Part shown: positions 11,825-22,109 of the stretch, piece after piece
Layout of the letters: every line of letters begins with the position of its first letter
How positions within the stretch are numbered: position 1 is the first letter of the stretch
DNA from: Helicoverpa zea
Lineage: Eukaryota > Arthropoda > Insecta > Lepidoptera > Noctuidae
NCBI RefSeq assembly: GCF_022581195.2
Contig: NC_061465.1
Location: 5,520,501 to 5,584,500 of the forward strand
Direction: 5' to 3'
DNA: 64,000 nt
Made by a program: the position numbers and the translations under genes
The notes under the pieces: model-generated
Databases searched by the model: none
What the model was told of the DNA's origin: nothing
What the model saw: only the letters and a program-made list of their open reading frames with translations

Positions 11825-12595
11825 ATGGACAACAAACTTGCACAGAGCATGGCTGACTTGGAGAAACTCTTTGGTTCCCGTATGCAAAACTATGAAGACA
11901 AGCTGCTGAAGATTGCTGCTGGCAGTGCTCCAAAGCACCTCGACTTGGCGTCGCTTTCTTCTGAATTCATCGAATTTAAAAGTTTTGTGTGTCATTCTTT
12001 GACTCTTCTTAAAGCACAGATTGAGCTTGTTTCCCGTGCTCTTGACAAACACGAAACTGCCATGCGAAGGAAGATCCTGCTGTTCCATGGTATTCCAGAG
12101 AAGGCCAATGAGAAGGTCAACGAGACTGTTCTGGACGTAGTTGTTAAGCGCATGAAGTTGGATGACGCCTGCCTGGACATGTTTGAGGTGTGCCATAGAC
12201 TTGGTGCCTCGCAGGCTAAAACCAGGCCTGTGCTCGTGCGCTTTAAGGATATGGAGCATCGTCGAGTTCTCTGGGACAACAAAACTTCACTCAAAGGCTC
12301 GGGTATTACTATATCCGAGTTTCTGACTAAGACCCGTCATCAGGTTTTTGTTGCTGCTCGGAAACACTTTGGTATCAGTAGCTGTTGGTCTGCGGAGGGA
12401 AAGATCATCGTTCAAGCGGCAGATAAGTCTCGTCGTAAGATCTCCAGTTTGGGTGAGCTAGACGATCTTATTGCATTGTTTCCCGCTAGTGTTAGTGCAG
12501 CGACTGCTGGAGGTAGTGCGTTGCCTTCAGTGGCTAGCATTTCTCCAAAGGCTGATGCTAAGAAAGCGAAGGTGCTGAGGAAGACGCGTCGCTAA
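11825..12595 (+). CDS. LINE ORF1 RNA-binding protein
   Basis: 256 residues. The N-terminal third is rich in heptad-like Leu/Ile (about residues 8-80) and looks coiled-coil. The middle (about 80-180) has RRKILLFHGIPEK, MFEVCHRLG and RPVLVRFKD, the pattern of the L1 ORF1p RNA-recognition-like domain. The C-terminus is basic (KKAKVLRKTRR). It would coat the element RNA as a trimer and act as nucleic acid chaperone. The reading frame is clean, and ORF2 follows after 582 bp. Confidence 0.85.
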   Translation: MDNKLAQSMADLEKLFGSRMQNYEDKLLKIAAGSAPKHLDLASLSSEFIEFKSFVCHSLTLLKAQIELVSRALDKHETAMRRKILLFHGIPEKANEKVNETVLDVVVKRMKLDDACLDMFEVCHRLGASQAKTRPVLVRFKDMEHRRVLWDNKTSLKGSGITISEFLTKTRHQVFVAARKHFGISSCWSAEGKIIVQAADKSRRKISSLGELDDLIALFPASVSAATAGGSALPSVASISPKADAKKAKVLRKTRR

Positions 12596-13177
12596 ATGTT
12601 GCTTTGTCACTTTCCGCTTTAACTTCCTAATTTTATAGTTCTCTTTTGTGTGTCTTACTTTTTGTGTGTGTAATGTCGGTACATACTCGACCACGTACGT
12701 TCTTGTTTTTATTTAACGTCGGTAGCTAGCTTTTATTTTTATTTTTTTCGATTTCACTTCAATTTGTGTTTATTTTATGTATCATTTGTTTGACAAGTGG
12801 TTCTGTTTGACAATGACAGTTCCATTTGACATTAATTAGTTGTCAACATCTTTAATTTTTTATTTTTAATGTCATTGCTATTCTCGCTTAGCTTACTGAT
12901 GTCCGTACTTTTATTTGTGTTGCCACTTTTCTTTATTTATTTTTATACTGTTATTCTCGTTTTCTGTTTTTTTAATTTTTTGTTATTATTATTTGTATTC
13001 AGTGTCAATGTAGCGTGTATTGTTTTTTTTCGTACTGTTTGTTTAATTCTCTTGCTTTTTTGCGACTGTTGTGTGGTGAGTTAAAATAGCCAAGAGTTAC
13101 GGATATTTTTTTTTTTATTTTTTTTTTATTATTTTATACCTATTTTTATTTTTATATATATATTTCTTTAAATATTT

Positions 13178-16117
13178 ATGGATGATTTTTGCTTAGATGA
13201 TAGTTTTTTCTCTTGCTTTTCAACTTCCGACAGTTTTGTCAGTGTGGATAGCAACTCTTCTGCCCCTCTGACGTTGGGTGATCAGATCTCCTCACTTCTA
13301 TCTCCTTACCCCAACAATTTCAACATAGCCCACATAAATGCTCAAAGTGTTCCTGGTCACTACTCCGATCTTCTGGCATCTATTGACAGTGCGCATCTTG
13401 ATGCTCTGTTGATTTCCGAGTCTTTTTTGAAACCTTCACTTCTGTCTACTCACTATGCCCTCCCTGGTTTTGTTCTGGTTCGTAATGACAGAACTGGAAA
13501 GGGAGGTGGGGGCGTCGCCATGTACTTGCGGGCCGATGTCCCGTTTAAGATCGTCAGTGCTTCGCCTTCATTGTACTCGGAATCAGCAGAGTATCTATTT
13601 CTTGAAATTCTCCTTAATCGCACCAAGTTACTTCTTGGAGTATTATATAGTCCTAATCTTAATGTAAATTACTTTGACATGTTAGACTCTCTGTTATATG
13701 ATTATTGTCCCTTGTACGAGCATGTAGTTATCATGGGTGACTTTAACACTTGTTTGCTTAAGGATGACAGTCGAGCGTATAAACTTAAATCTCTCCTTTC
13801 TTCTTTCAATCTTAGTATTTTACCTCTTTCTGCTACTCACCACTTTCCCAATTGTACTCCTTCCCTGTTAGATCTTATGATTGTATCTAAGATCAGCAAT
13901 GTTTCTTTTCACGGACAGCTTACTGCTTGTTTTTCCTACCACGATTTCATCTTTCTGTCTTACAGGATTCGTCCTCCTAAGCGAAAGCCACAGTACCTTT
14001 TCCTTCGGAATTACAAGGGCATTGACTTGGAGGCGTTAAAGCGTGATGCAGATCTCATTGACTGGTCCTGTATTTTTGAGTACGACTGCATCAACGAAAT
14101 GGTTAATTGCTTCAACGCTAAATTGTTAAATTTGTTCGACAGCCACGCTCCTATTCGTCGAATTAAAGTAAGGAATATTCCGGCTCCTTGGCTCACGCCT
14201 GCTATCAAGGAATTGATGGCCAGTCGTGATAGGGCGAAGAGGAGGCTGAAGCGTAGTCCGTCTGAGCGTAACCTCATAGCGTACAAAACTTTACGTAACC
14301 GCTGCAGTCGAATGTGCAGAGATGCTAAGAGACGCTACTTCCACAATTCTCTTGATAACCGTAATTCCTCTGAGGTTTGGAAATTTTTAAAATCTATCGG
14401 TATCGGTAAAACTGCGGCTGCTCCTAGTGGTGACACTGACGTGTGTGCTCTTAACAATCACTTCTCCTCTCCTCCTGTTCGTTTGGGTGCGCACGTCAGG
14501 GCCAATACTCTGAGCAGGCTGGCTAGTGTGCCGTTGCCTGATTGCCCTCCTTTCGAGTGGTGTGCTGTGACTTTGGATGATGTGAAAAAGTCAATTCTTT
14601 CGATCTCGTCTAATGCAGTTGGCAACGACGACATATGCTCGCGAATGATTTCCCTCACTCTTTCCTCTGTCCTTCCTGTTTTGACTCACATTTTTAATTT
14701 TTCCTTGTTCTCCGGCACCTTTCCCGATCTATGGAAAGCAGCTATTGTTATTCCTTTGCCCAAACTTTCTAATCCTATAGCTTTGACAGATTTTAGACCC
14801 ATCTCTATACTCCCATTCCTTTCTAAAGTTCTTGAGCATCTTGTTCACCGTCAGCTGACTGCGTATATAGACAGAATGGATCTGCTGAGTCCGTTTCAAT
14901 CTGGCTTTCGGCCTGGTCACAGTACATCAACGGCATTGTTGAAGGTCACTGATGACATTCGCCTCGCGATGGAGAACAAATCTCTCACCTTACTCATCCT
15001 TCTTGATTTTAGCAGTGCCTTTAACTCTGTTGACTTTGATATCCTACTTGGTATTCTTAAATCTGTAAATATTTCCCCTTCCACCCTAAGTTGGTTTGAT
15101 TCTTATTTAAAAGGCCGTTCACAATGTGTTCGCCTCGATAACTTGACCTCTAGTTGGTGCAATCTCACTGCGGGTGTACCTCAAGGTGGCGTTCTCTCCC
15201 CTCTCCTGTTTTCTATTTTCATTGACTCTGTCACAAAGGTCATTTCTTCCCACTTCCATCTCTACGCAGACGACTTGCAGCTTTACAGACATTTTCCCTG
15301 TACTGATGCAGAAGCTGCCATTGCTGCCATGAATCGTGACCTGGATGCGATTGGTGATTGGGCGCAGTCCTTTGGGCTGCAAATTAATCCCAGGAAGTCT
15401 CAGGCCATGATCATTGGCAGCAGATACATGCGTAGCAGGCTAGATGTTGCGTCGCTACCACCTCTAGGTTTGAATGGGGTTCAGATTGACTACGCTAATA
15501 CAGCAAAAAACCTGGGTATTACATTTGATATGAACTTATCGTGGACAGCTCAAGTCAATGAAGTTAGTCGTAAAGTTTACTGCACTTTCCATGCGCTGAA
15601 ATGCCTCCAATACTTTTTGCCATTGAAAACCAAAATATCTCTTGCTCAGACTCTCATCCAACCCATCATAGATTACGCTGATGCCTGTTATCTGGATGCC
15701 ACAGAGGAGCTTTTAAATAAACTTGAGCGCTTGCAAAATCTTTGTATACGTTTTGTTTTTAATCTTAAAAAGTATGATCATGTTTCACACTTTCGCAAGG
15801 AACTCAAGTGGCTCCCAATCCGTCTTCGCAGGAACACTCGCATTTTGTGTCTTCTTTTTAATATCCTCTTTAATCCTAAATCTCCAACCTACCTGCGGGA
15901 ACGTTTCTCCTTTCTCCGCTCACCTGATGCGTCCTGCAGGACTCATCTCAAATCCCTTCTTAAAATCCCTTCCCACTCCACTGACTTCTACTCCTATTCT
16001 TTCACCGTGCACGCTGTACGGCTGTGGAATAAGTTGCCGCCTGAGGTGAGGAGCTGCCAGACTGTTGCTGTGTTTAAACGCAAGTTGAAAGAACACTATC
16101 TTTCCTCTCTGTCATAG
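13178..16117 (+). CDS. LINE ORF2 endonuclease-reverse transcriptase
   Basis: 979 residues. The endonuclease shows NIAHINAQS (about residue 48), GGGVAMYLR, IMGDFN (about 186-190) and a weak YHDF in place of the usual SDH. The reverse transcriptase shows DFRPISILP (about 538), LLDFSSAFNSVDFDILL (motif A), AGVPQGGVLSPLLF (motif B) and YADDLQLY (about 696-701). The first motif A Asp is kept, but the usual second Asp of AFD is Asn. The C-terminal region ends with a LWNKLPPEVRSC motif common to CR1-like elements. No stops. Together with ORF1 it suggests a young copy. Confidence 0.9.
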   Translation: MDDFCLDDSFFSCFSTSDSFVSVDSNSSAPLTLGDQISSLLSPYPNNFNIAHINAQSVPGHYSDLLASIDSAHLDALLISESFLKPSLLSTHYALPGFVLVRNDRTGKGGGGVAMYLRADVPFKIVSASPSLYSESAEYLFLEILLNRTKLLLGVLYSPNLNVNYFDMLDSLLYDYCPLYEHVVIMGDFNTCLLKDDSRAYKLKSLLSSFNLSILPLSATHHFPNCTPSLLDLMIVSKISNVSFHGQLTACFSYHDFIFLSYRIRPPKRKPQYLFLRNYKGIDLEALKRDADLIDWSCIFEYDCINEMVNCFNAKLLNLFDSHAPIRRIKVRNIPAPWLTPAIKELMASRDRAKRRLKRSPSERNLIAYKTLRNRCSRMCRDAKRRYFHNSLDNRNSSEVWKFLKSIGIGKTAAAPSGDTDVCALNNHFSSPPVRLGAHVRANTLSRLASVPLPDCPPFEWCAVTLDDVKKSILSISSNAVGNDDICSRMISLTLSSVLPVLTHIFNFSLFSGTFPDLWKAAIVIPLPKLSNPIALTDFRPISILPFLSKVLEHLVHRQLTAYIDRMDLLSPFQSGFRPGHSTSTALLKVTDDIRLAMENKSLTLLILLDFSSAFNSVDFDILLGILKSVNISPSTLSWFDSYLKGRSQCVRLDNLTSSWCNLTAGVPQGGVLSPLLFSIFIDSVTKVISSHFHLYADDLQLYRHFPCTDAEAAIAAMNRDLDAIGDWAQSFGLQINPRKSQAMIIGSRYMRSRLDVASLPPLGLNGVQIDYANTAKNLGITFDMNLSWTAQVNEVSRKVYCTFHALKCLQYFLPLKTKISLAQTLIQPIIDYADACYLDATEELLNKLERLQNLCIRFVFNLKKYDHVSHFRKELKWLPIRLRRNTRILCLLFNILFNPKSPTYLRERFSFLRSPDASCRTHLKSLLKIPSHSTDFYSYSFTVHAVRLWNKLPPEVRSCQTVAVFKRKLKEHYLSSLS

Positions 16118-16371
16118 TTGCATATAGTATTTATTGTATGTATATTTATTTATATGTATTTAAGTAGTTTATGTTAGTGATTATATATTGGTTATATCTT
16201 CTTTCTTTTTACACTGTCTATCTGTACCTATCTCTTTTTATTCTAACTCTCCCACAACGGGCCTGCTGGAAGAAATTTCTTTAGAGATAAGCTGTGCCCT
16301 TGTACTATTGTTTCTATTATTTATTCTTCTTTGTGTTTTATGTGTACAAAACTATTAAATAAATAAATAAA

Positions 16372-17237
16372 ATGTACCTAAAGAACACCTTTACCTATAA
16401 AAATTGTGGTCCATTTCAAAAATCAAGATCTATCTAGGAAAATCAAAGTCACCTGAAATACATCACTCTTTGAACGTCAAAATTACATTATAATACTCAT
16501 TTAGACAGCCCCCAAAAACGCCCACCCTTAACTACTTCCCATATGTTTTTGCTGGGAGGAAGAAGTAGCATACGGCAGTAACTATTCAGTAATATGTGCA
16601 TACGGTTAGTAGATCATTCGACAATCCCAACATATTTGGGAACAGGCTGAATGGTGTCGTTTTTTTTAAGCTGTGAAAGTGCTGCAGTACCCTTCAGTAT
16701 GAATAATCTAGAAATCACAATTCCTAATTACCTATGGAAATACCTGTTCATTGTTTACCTATAATAAAAATTGGATATCCCCAAAAATCTGCGTTTTATC
16801 GGATAGCTTATGGTTTGATAAAATGTAGATAAAATCACGAAGATAAAAATAAAATTTAATTATTATAATCGCAACCAGCGCCTGCGTATGACCTGTGCTT
16901 CAAGAACAAAAAAAAACAAGTATGCGCGAATGCACTGAATTCCTTGTTGATAGTAGGAATATTGTTTTGTTGGATATTTTGATTCTCTCTTTCTAAAGAA
17001 AACAAAGTGAATTATCTAGATTTTAATAATTTTGGTAAAATATATTTTTGGCCATTGTATTCACTTCATAAAGTCACATGTCTGTCATCTTTGTAATTTC
17101 TTAATTTTTACAGTAGGTACTCATTTTTGGTAGCTTTATCCTATATCTATATATTTTTGAAATATATCAACATATAATATTGGAGCACCTACTATGTTAG
17201 AGGTAGTATTTACGAGGGTTCTCGCCTATGCTTCTCC
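16372..17237. other. AT-rich spacer
   Basis: No gene or clear repeat boundary. A short phrase near 16625 (CCCAACATATTTGGGAACAGGCT) resembles the 3' part of a family A SINE. Confidence 0.4.
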
Positions 17238-17540
17238 ACATTTTAATGATGATTTCCTCCTAGCCGACTTATCCTCTCCGGGGTGGCGGTTCTCATACAA
17301 GGAGCTTAGCTACCGGGGCAGGCCATAGGTGTTATGGTGCACAAGCATTTGCGCAGACACAGGCGCACTCACTATTCCTCTACTCTCAGAACCCGATGTG
17401 ACGGAAATCCGACACGAACGGAGAAGTATCAGGCGCATGAGCGACATTTACGTACTGTTCGATGCACGGGTGTATCATTCACCAACTTCCAGACTCTGGA
17501 AGTCGGTGACTCCTTGTGAAAGTTATTAAAACCCGTAAAC
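17238..17540 (-). mobile_element. 5'-truncated SINE (family B), minus orientation
   Basis: Reverse-complement reading matches the second half of the SINE at 48838-49222, for example CACCCGTGCATCG, GCGCCTGAT, CTGTGTCTGCGCAAATGCTT and GTCGGCTAGGAGGA, with an ATCATCATT tail. The tRNA-like head is missing. Confidence 0.85.
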
Positions 17541-17698
17541 CCATCCGATTTTAAATATTGAAGTAATATAATGTATAACTTAATATCACACATTTTAGGA
17601 CCTGTCCGTTGCTACTTGATGTAAACAGATTGAGTACAATTGCATTACCTTTGTAAGTTAAGTAGACTTAAGTGAAGTAAATACAGTTTGTAAGTGTG

Positions 17699-19001
17699 TT
17701 AACACTAGAAAGACCGAAATTTTGAACTACCTACAAAGACCAAGTGGGGTCAAATGACTCATTCATGGGTTGTAATGTTTTATTCGTGTATTATGGTTTT
17801 AATTTTTATTGATTAACATCTATTAGAAAATAAAAGAACGTAATAGTAATTAAACATCCATTACGTGATATAAAAATGAAAAAATTAGGCACATTTTTGA
17901 TGTTTTAGTTCCTTGTTTACATTACAAGAACCACACAAAAGCTTTTTACAACTAATACAAGATTTGTTGGTTTTGTCTGCATTTTTGCACGTAACAAAGA
18001 CGTGACACCGTTTTCTCTTTTTGCTACGTTCTTCTTCAGGGTCTGGGGTATGCTATAATCGGGCTGTAAAGTACCTAGACGGCGTCATCAGGGAGTGGGT
18101 ATCTCGGGCGATAAACTCCCTTGCCAAGTCAAGAATGACCTTTTTTCTTTGATTTTTGTACAAAATCCAAGAATTGATTGCTGCCAAATTCATAATATCA
18201 TGAAACACTTGTAAGGGCCAACGAGCAGAAGGTGCTTTGACACTATATTTCTTGGTCATTTGATCAATAACGCCCAGGTACTCCAAATTTCGTAGCATTG
18301 TAAAACTTCACCGTGTTCGGCTTCTTTTTTGCTTCTTCTGGATCAACAAATACATAAGAGTGAGGTGAACTAAGAATCATAACTGATTTTGAAGGTTTTC
18401 CTTGATAAACTGTAAGTGCGCAGGTTTCAGAGTTGTGAATATGTTTCATATAAACTGAGGGTTGCATTTTTTTATAGTTGCTAGAATATCTCTTCGTGTT
18501 TTGTTTACCGTACCAACAATTGATGAACGTTTTTCAATTAGCTTTTTGATAAACTTACACTGGTAAAAAAATATCAGTTGTTTTATTTGGACCACTATTC
18601 AAGTATGAGTCCATTAGTCGCAATACAACGCACTCGCCTATACTTTGATTTTGTGGATGGCCTTCATCTCTTCCTAAATATGGGAAACCATTACACAAGC
18701 ACTTTGAATCAACATCAACGCAAATATTTTAATTTAACTACCCACTTTACGAGTATATTTAACGAATTTACAAAGCACGCACGTAGTGGTGTCAAATGAC
18801 TACTGTGGTCTTTCTAGGTAGATGATAATTTTTAATTCGTATTTATCTTGCTATCGGTATCGACACATCAGAATAATGTAAAGAATGACGAAATATTAAA
18901 AGTCATAAAACTACAGTGATTTCAATGCTTTGGTTTTGAAAATATGATTGATCAAAAACTTCATTGGGGTCATTTGACCACTCTGGTCTTTCTAGTGTTA
19001 A
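17699..19001. mobile_element. Decayed piggyBac element with TTAA target sites
   Basis: TTAA at 17699-17702 and 18998-19001 flank inverted ends CACTAGAAAGACC and GGTCTTTCTAGTG. Sub-terminal GGTCAAATGACTCATT on the left and GGTCATTTGACC on the right add to the symmetry, and a further internal copy sits at 18788-18815. Size is 1.3 kb against roughly 2.4 kb for complete family members, so the transposase gene is partly deleted. Confidence 0.9.
17886..18600 (-). pseudogene. piggyBac transposase remnant
   Basis: On the minus strand, pieces in changing frames read TDIFFTSVSL (frame at about 18560), LTVYQGKPSKSVMILSS with NTVKFYNATKFGV (18264-18467), then IDQMTKKYSVKAPSARWPLQ with NLAAINSWILYKNQ (18053-18298). 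The C-terminus (17886-18050) holds the Cys-rich zinc-binding module CxxCxxLLCGSC ending KCA-stop. Family knowledge: a DDE transposase that cuts at TTAA and binds DNA through the terminal cysteine-rich domain. The N-terminal half and the first catalytic Asp region are lost and frames are broken, so it cannot move itself. Confidence 0.85.
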
Positions 19002-20180
19002 GTAGACGCTATATTATACTTTTAGGAAAATATTGCTGATAAATATCTTCTGAATGTTGATTGGAATTTGTAATAGCCTGGAGCTTATGATTTGACAAAA
19101 CTAAAAGAGCGTAACCTATTTATGATGATTTAGGTAAGTTAAAAAAAACCTATAAAACATAAATAATATTTTTATTTCTTAGCAAGCAGTTGTTTTATAA
19201 ATTCTTTAATTTTAATTTTACACTTCAAACTGATGATGTCGTATTAAAAGATAATTACATTTCAAAGATAACAAACTAATTTATCTTTAAATAACATAAT
19301 CACTTATAATCACACGATTAACGATTATGAAGTAGGTATTGTTTTGTGACGTTTTTACTATAATCATCTGCATTGGCCTATGTGAAACAACTAAGTAGGT
19401 ACCTACTACTATTATCAATCCTTAATAATATTTTATTAAATAATATTGTGTTATTTATATTCTACACTTGTTAATTAAGCAATTAAATACAACTATTATA
19501 TATATCTTAATGAAATATGCAAAATGTATGATAGTCTACCATTTCTCTAGAAAGTGTTTTTAGAAGTGGTTTTTCAGTCGAGAAATCTTTTTACGTTAAT
19601 CTCTATAAATTACATGTATATTCCAGTATTAATACTATGTACACAGCACAAAACACATGAAAATCATCTACTTTGCATTACATTATTTTGTTTCTTACTG
19701 TTCAGTACTTAACGTCATATCAATGTACTAATTATTGTTTTTCAGCAGATAACAATATAAGCTATGAAAGGATTTAAATTTGATATATGGAAAACCCCAA
19801 ATTATCTTCGACTCATCGTAGTTGCGCACCGAGTTTGTATGTTTTTTGGGTGTTTCAATATTGTTAGTGTCTCTATTGAATTTAAAAATATTGGAAAGTT
19901 TTTCTTATCATTCAAAATGTTCCACATTATGATTAGTCATTTGAAATTTTACTTAATGCTGTGTTACTTAAAAAAGGCATTACTGAAATGTTTTTTGTTG
20001 GGTGGACTGTGTGAAAGTCGGCATGTCGAAAACATGCTGCGCCGACACCTATTAACAAAATGGGATAAGAGCAGGAGAGTTAAATTACAAAGAAATAAAT
20101 AAAATACCAAACTAGGTTTTTTGATATGCTATGCATGTATAATAAATCAGATTTTCTATATTATTGTTTATTTTGCTACA
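19002..20180. other. AT-rich spacer with one unexplained open frame
   Basis: The plus-strand open frame at 19764-20102 (112 codons, ending in a basic KLQRNK tail) has no domain I recognise and its composition follows the surrounding AT-rich DNA. I do not call it a gene. Confidence 0.35.
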
Positions 20181-20188
20181 AAGTTATT

Positions 20189-21847
20189 TCAAAGGTATCT
20201 TTGAATCCAGCTTATGAAGGATGTAACTCTCGCATAAACTGACGGATAACCAGCCTCACAACCTCGCGGGCTTCCAAATGAAACAACACCAATCTGTTGA
20301 AGATAATACATAACTTAATAAGAAACAAGCTTCTATTACCGATTGTAGGTCTTTTTGCACTCGCATAAAAAGTTCTTGTTCCTGAGATTAGTGCATCGAA
20401 GCATACTCTGCAGCCACGACTGCAGCTTCAACGTAATATAATATTTGTGTAAAGAATAACGTTCATCCCGTAACACCTTGATTTAAGGGAACATATTCAA
20501 ATACGCGTTTCAAAGAAAACTGGTCGGCTAGACGTCTACTTGAAAATAATTGGGAACTATAGTAGTTTCTAGAATAATTCTTCTTGATAGAGTAATACTT
20601 GCCAATAGAGGTCTGTTGTTCCAGGAGACGGCGAGTGGACCACCAGAGTCACCAGTGCAGATGTTCCTACCGCCAGCACCGCTGGTGCATATGTTGGAGG
20701 ACTGCAAGTTCAAAGGATAGGTGGGGAGTCAGGCCGCGTTTGAAATCACTTGCACGTTCACGAAGCTCAGGCGCTGATTAGCGACACCTCCGACTAAAAT
20801 GAAAGAAAAAAAAGTGTATGTTTACAAATTGTGGAGCCTATATTGTAAATATTAGTTAAGTAGCAGAACTGTTCTGTTATATTTTGTGCAGAAAAAATAA
20901 GTACATACTGTCAGCCGTTTTTCCGAAGCCTGATGCTACAGCGGTAAGACCGACGAAATTTTCATTCAGTAGAGATCCAGAAGGCAGGGCGATAGGAGCG
21001 ATTATACCTAGAAATGATAGTTAATATTGATTATTGAATAAAAATACAGCATTGGTCTAAACTGGCTTTCATGTTTGGCCAGGTCTATGTCAATTCTAAT
21101 GTTGTAACTTTCTGACTGGCCACGGATCAGACAATTTATGACCTACATTGATTAACCCCTTAATTTCTGGGAGATGACCAGTCAGTATGATTGCGGTATA
21201 CCACGCCATTAGTCCATTCAAAGGTTTAAATATTTACTTACTAGAAGTCCCAACGGCTGATGGTAAATTGATAATAGCCACATCGTTTCTGACAGTCGCT
21301 GCGTTGTAATTTTCGTGTATTACGAAACTATTGGCGGTCAGTCTGGTGCCTCCAGCAAATATAGTAATGGAGCCGAGCACGACTGTGATCTGTGTGACGG
21401 ATGACACGGCGTCAGCTAAGTTGTGAGCAGCAGTTAGGATTCGTCTGTTGTTGACAAGAATGCCTCCGCCAAACGGAGTACTGCCTGGAAGATGAAGGAG
21501 AAGCCCAGCCTGTAAAGAAAATGAGAATTTCTTAATACGTATCTGTAAAATTACATTGAGAAAAGGATGGAAATATTTTTTGTGACACGTAGAATACAGA
21601 ATAAAAAGAATAAAAAAGTTACCTGATAAGGGAACTGCCCGAGACTAGCAAGTTGACCACCTACTATCCTGGATGGATCCCGTATGCCTTCTTCTTCGGC
21701 CTTACGAAGCTTTTCAGCTAAAGGAACACCGAACTTATTCAGATAGCCGTATGCGGAGTTATTTTCTAATTCGATGACATCTTCAAGAGTAATATGCCTC
21801 GCTGAGACTACTGTCAGGGCCAAAATGGTCACAACCAGTGACTTCAT
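20189..21847 (-). pseudogene. Group A serine protease with in-frame stop (locus 4)
   Basis: Exons 21623-21847, 21242-21509, 20909-21007, 20603-20793 and 20189-20293. The frame is maintained throughout except for TGA at 20729-20731, which replaces the conserved Cys (168-type) codon after ISNA. That removes the catalytic Ser region from the product, although GDSGGPL and a full exon 5 ending WIQRYL still follow. His (TAAHN) and Asp (NDVAII) are present, Cys42 and Cys58 are not, and the 189-equivalent is Asn (GRNIC). The intron 4 donor is GCAAGT, a GC-AG intron. I prefer the second in-frame Met (21847) because it lies 50 bp from the TATA box, like the other copies; the first is at 21862. It could be a recent null allele rather than a fixed pseudogene. 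Confidence 0.85.
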
Positions 21848-21896
21848 GTCAAAGGATTTCATTCAACAACTGGGTGACAAAATTTCCCCCCATTCA

Positions 21897-21904
21897 TATT
21901 TATA
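21897..21904 (-). promoter_or_regulatory. TATA box of locus 4
   Basis: TATAAATA on the minus strand, 50 bp before the Met at 21847. The same CTTATAAATATGAAT context occurs upstream of locus 5. Confidence 0.65.
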
Positions 21905-22109
21905 AGCATGATCACCAGAATTTCCAACTCAGAGTCAAGTTATCTACACAGTAGATAATGATAAAAATAAATATGAATATGTTATGTGTGATAAACAAAA
22001 ATATTGGGGGGTTCTTATGATGGTTACATGACTATCAATTAAGAGATTAAATAATCATGTCTTAGGTTTTTTGAAATGATTGAATATCGTCTTACTTTAT
22101 CTTGTAATG

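Larger units (their letters stand above)
11660..16371 (+). mobile_element. Full-length-looking two-ORF LINE, CR1/L2-like
   Basis: It has an AT-rich 5' leader, ORF1 (11825-12595), a 582-bp T-rich gap, ORF2 (13178-16117) and a 3' UTR ending in a TAAATAAATAAATAAA repeat. Both ORFs are open. The start is a guess from composition. A two-ORF layout with an L1-type ORF1 RNA-binding fold and an ATAAA-repeat tail suits the CR1/L2/Daphne assemblage. I cannot name the clade without a tree. Confidence 0.8.

Noticed and set aside
19764..20102. 112-codon open frame as a gene
   Set aside because: No recognisable domain, AT-driven composition, and no splice or promoter context.
20729..20731. TGA at a Cys codon (also at 123-125) as possible selenocysteine
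   Set aside because: These are secreted digestive proteases, the Cys is a disulfide partner, locus 1 has several further lesions, and Lepidoptera are thought to have lost selenoprotein synthesis. Nonsense mutation is the simpler reading.
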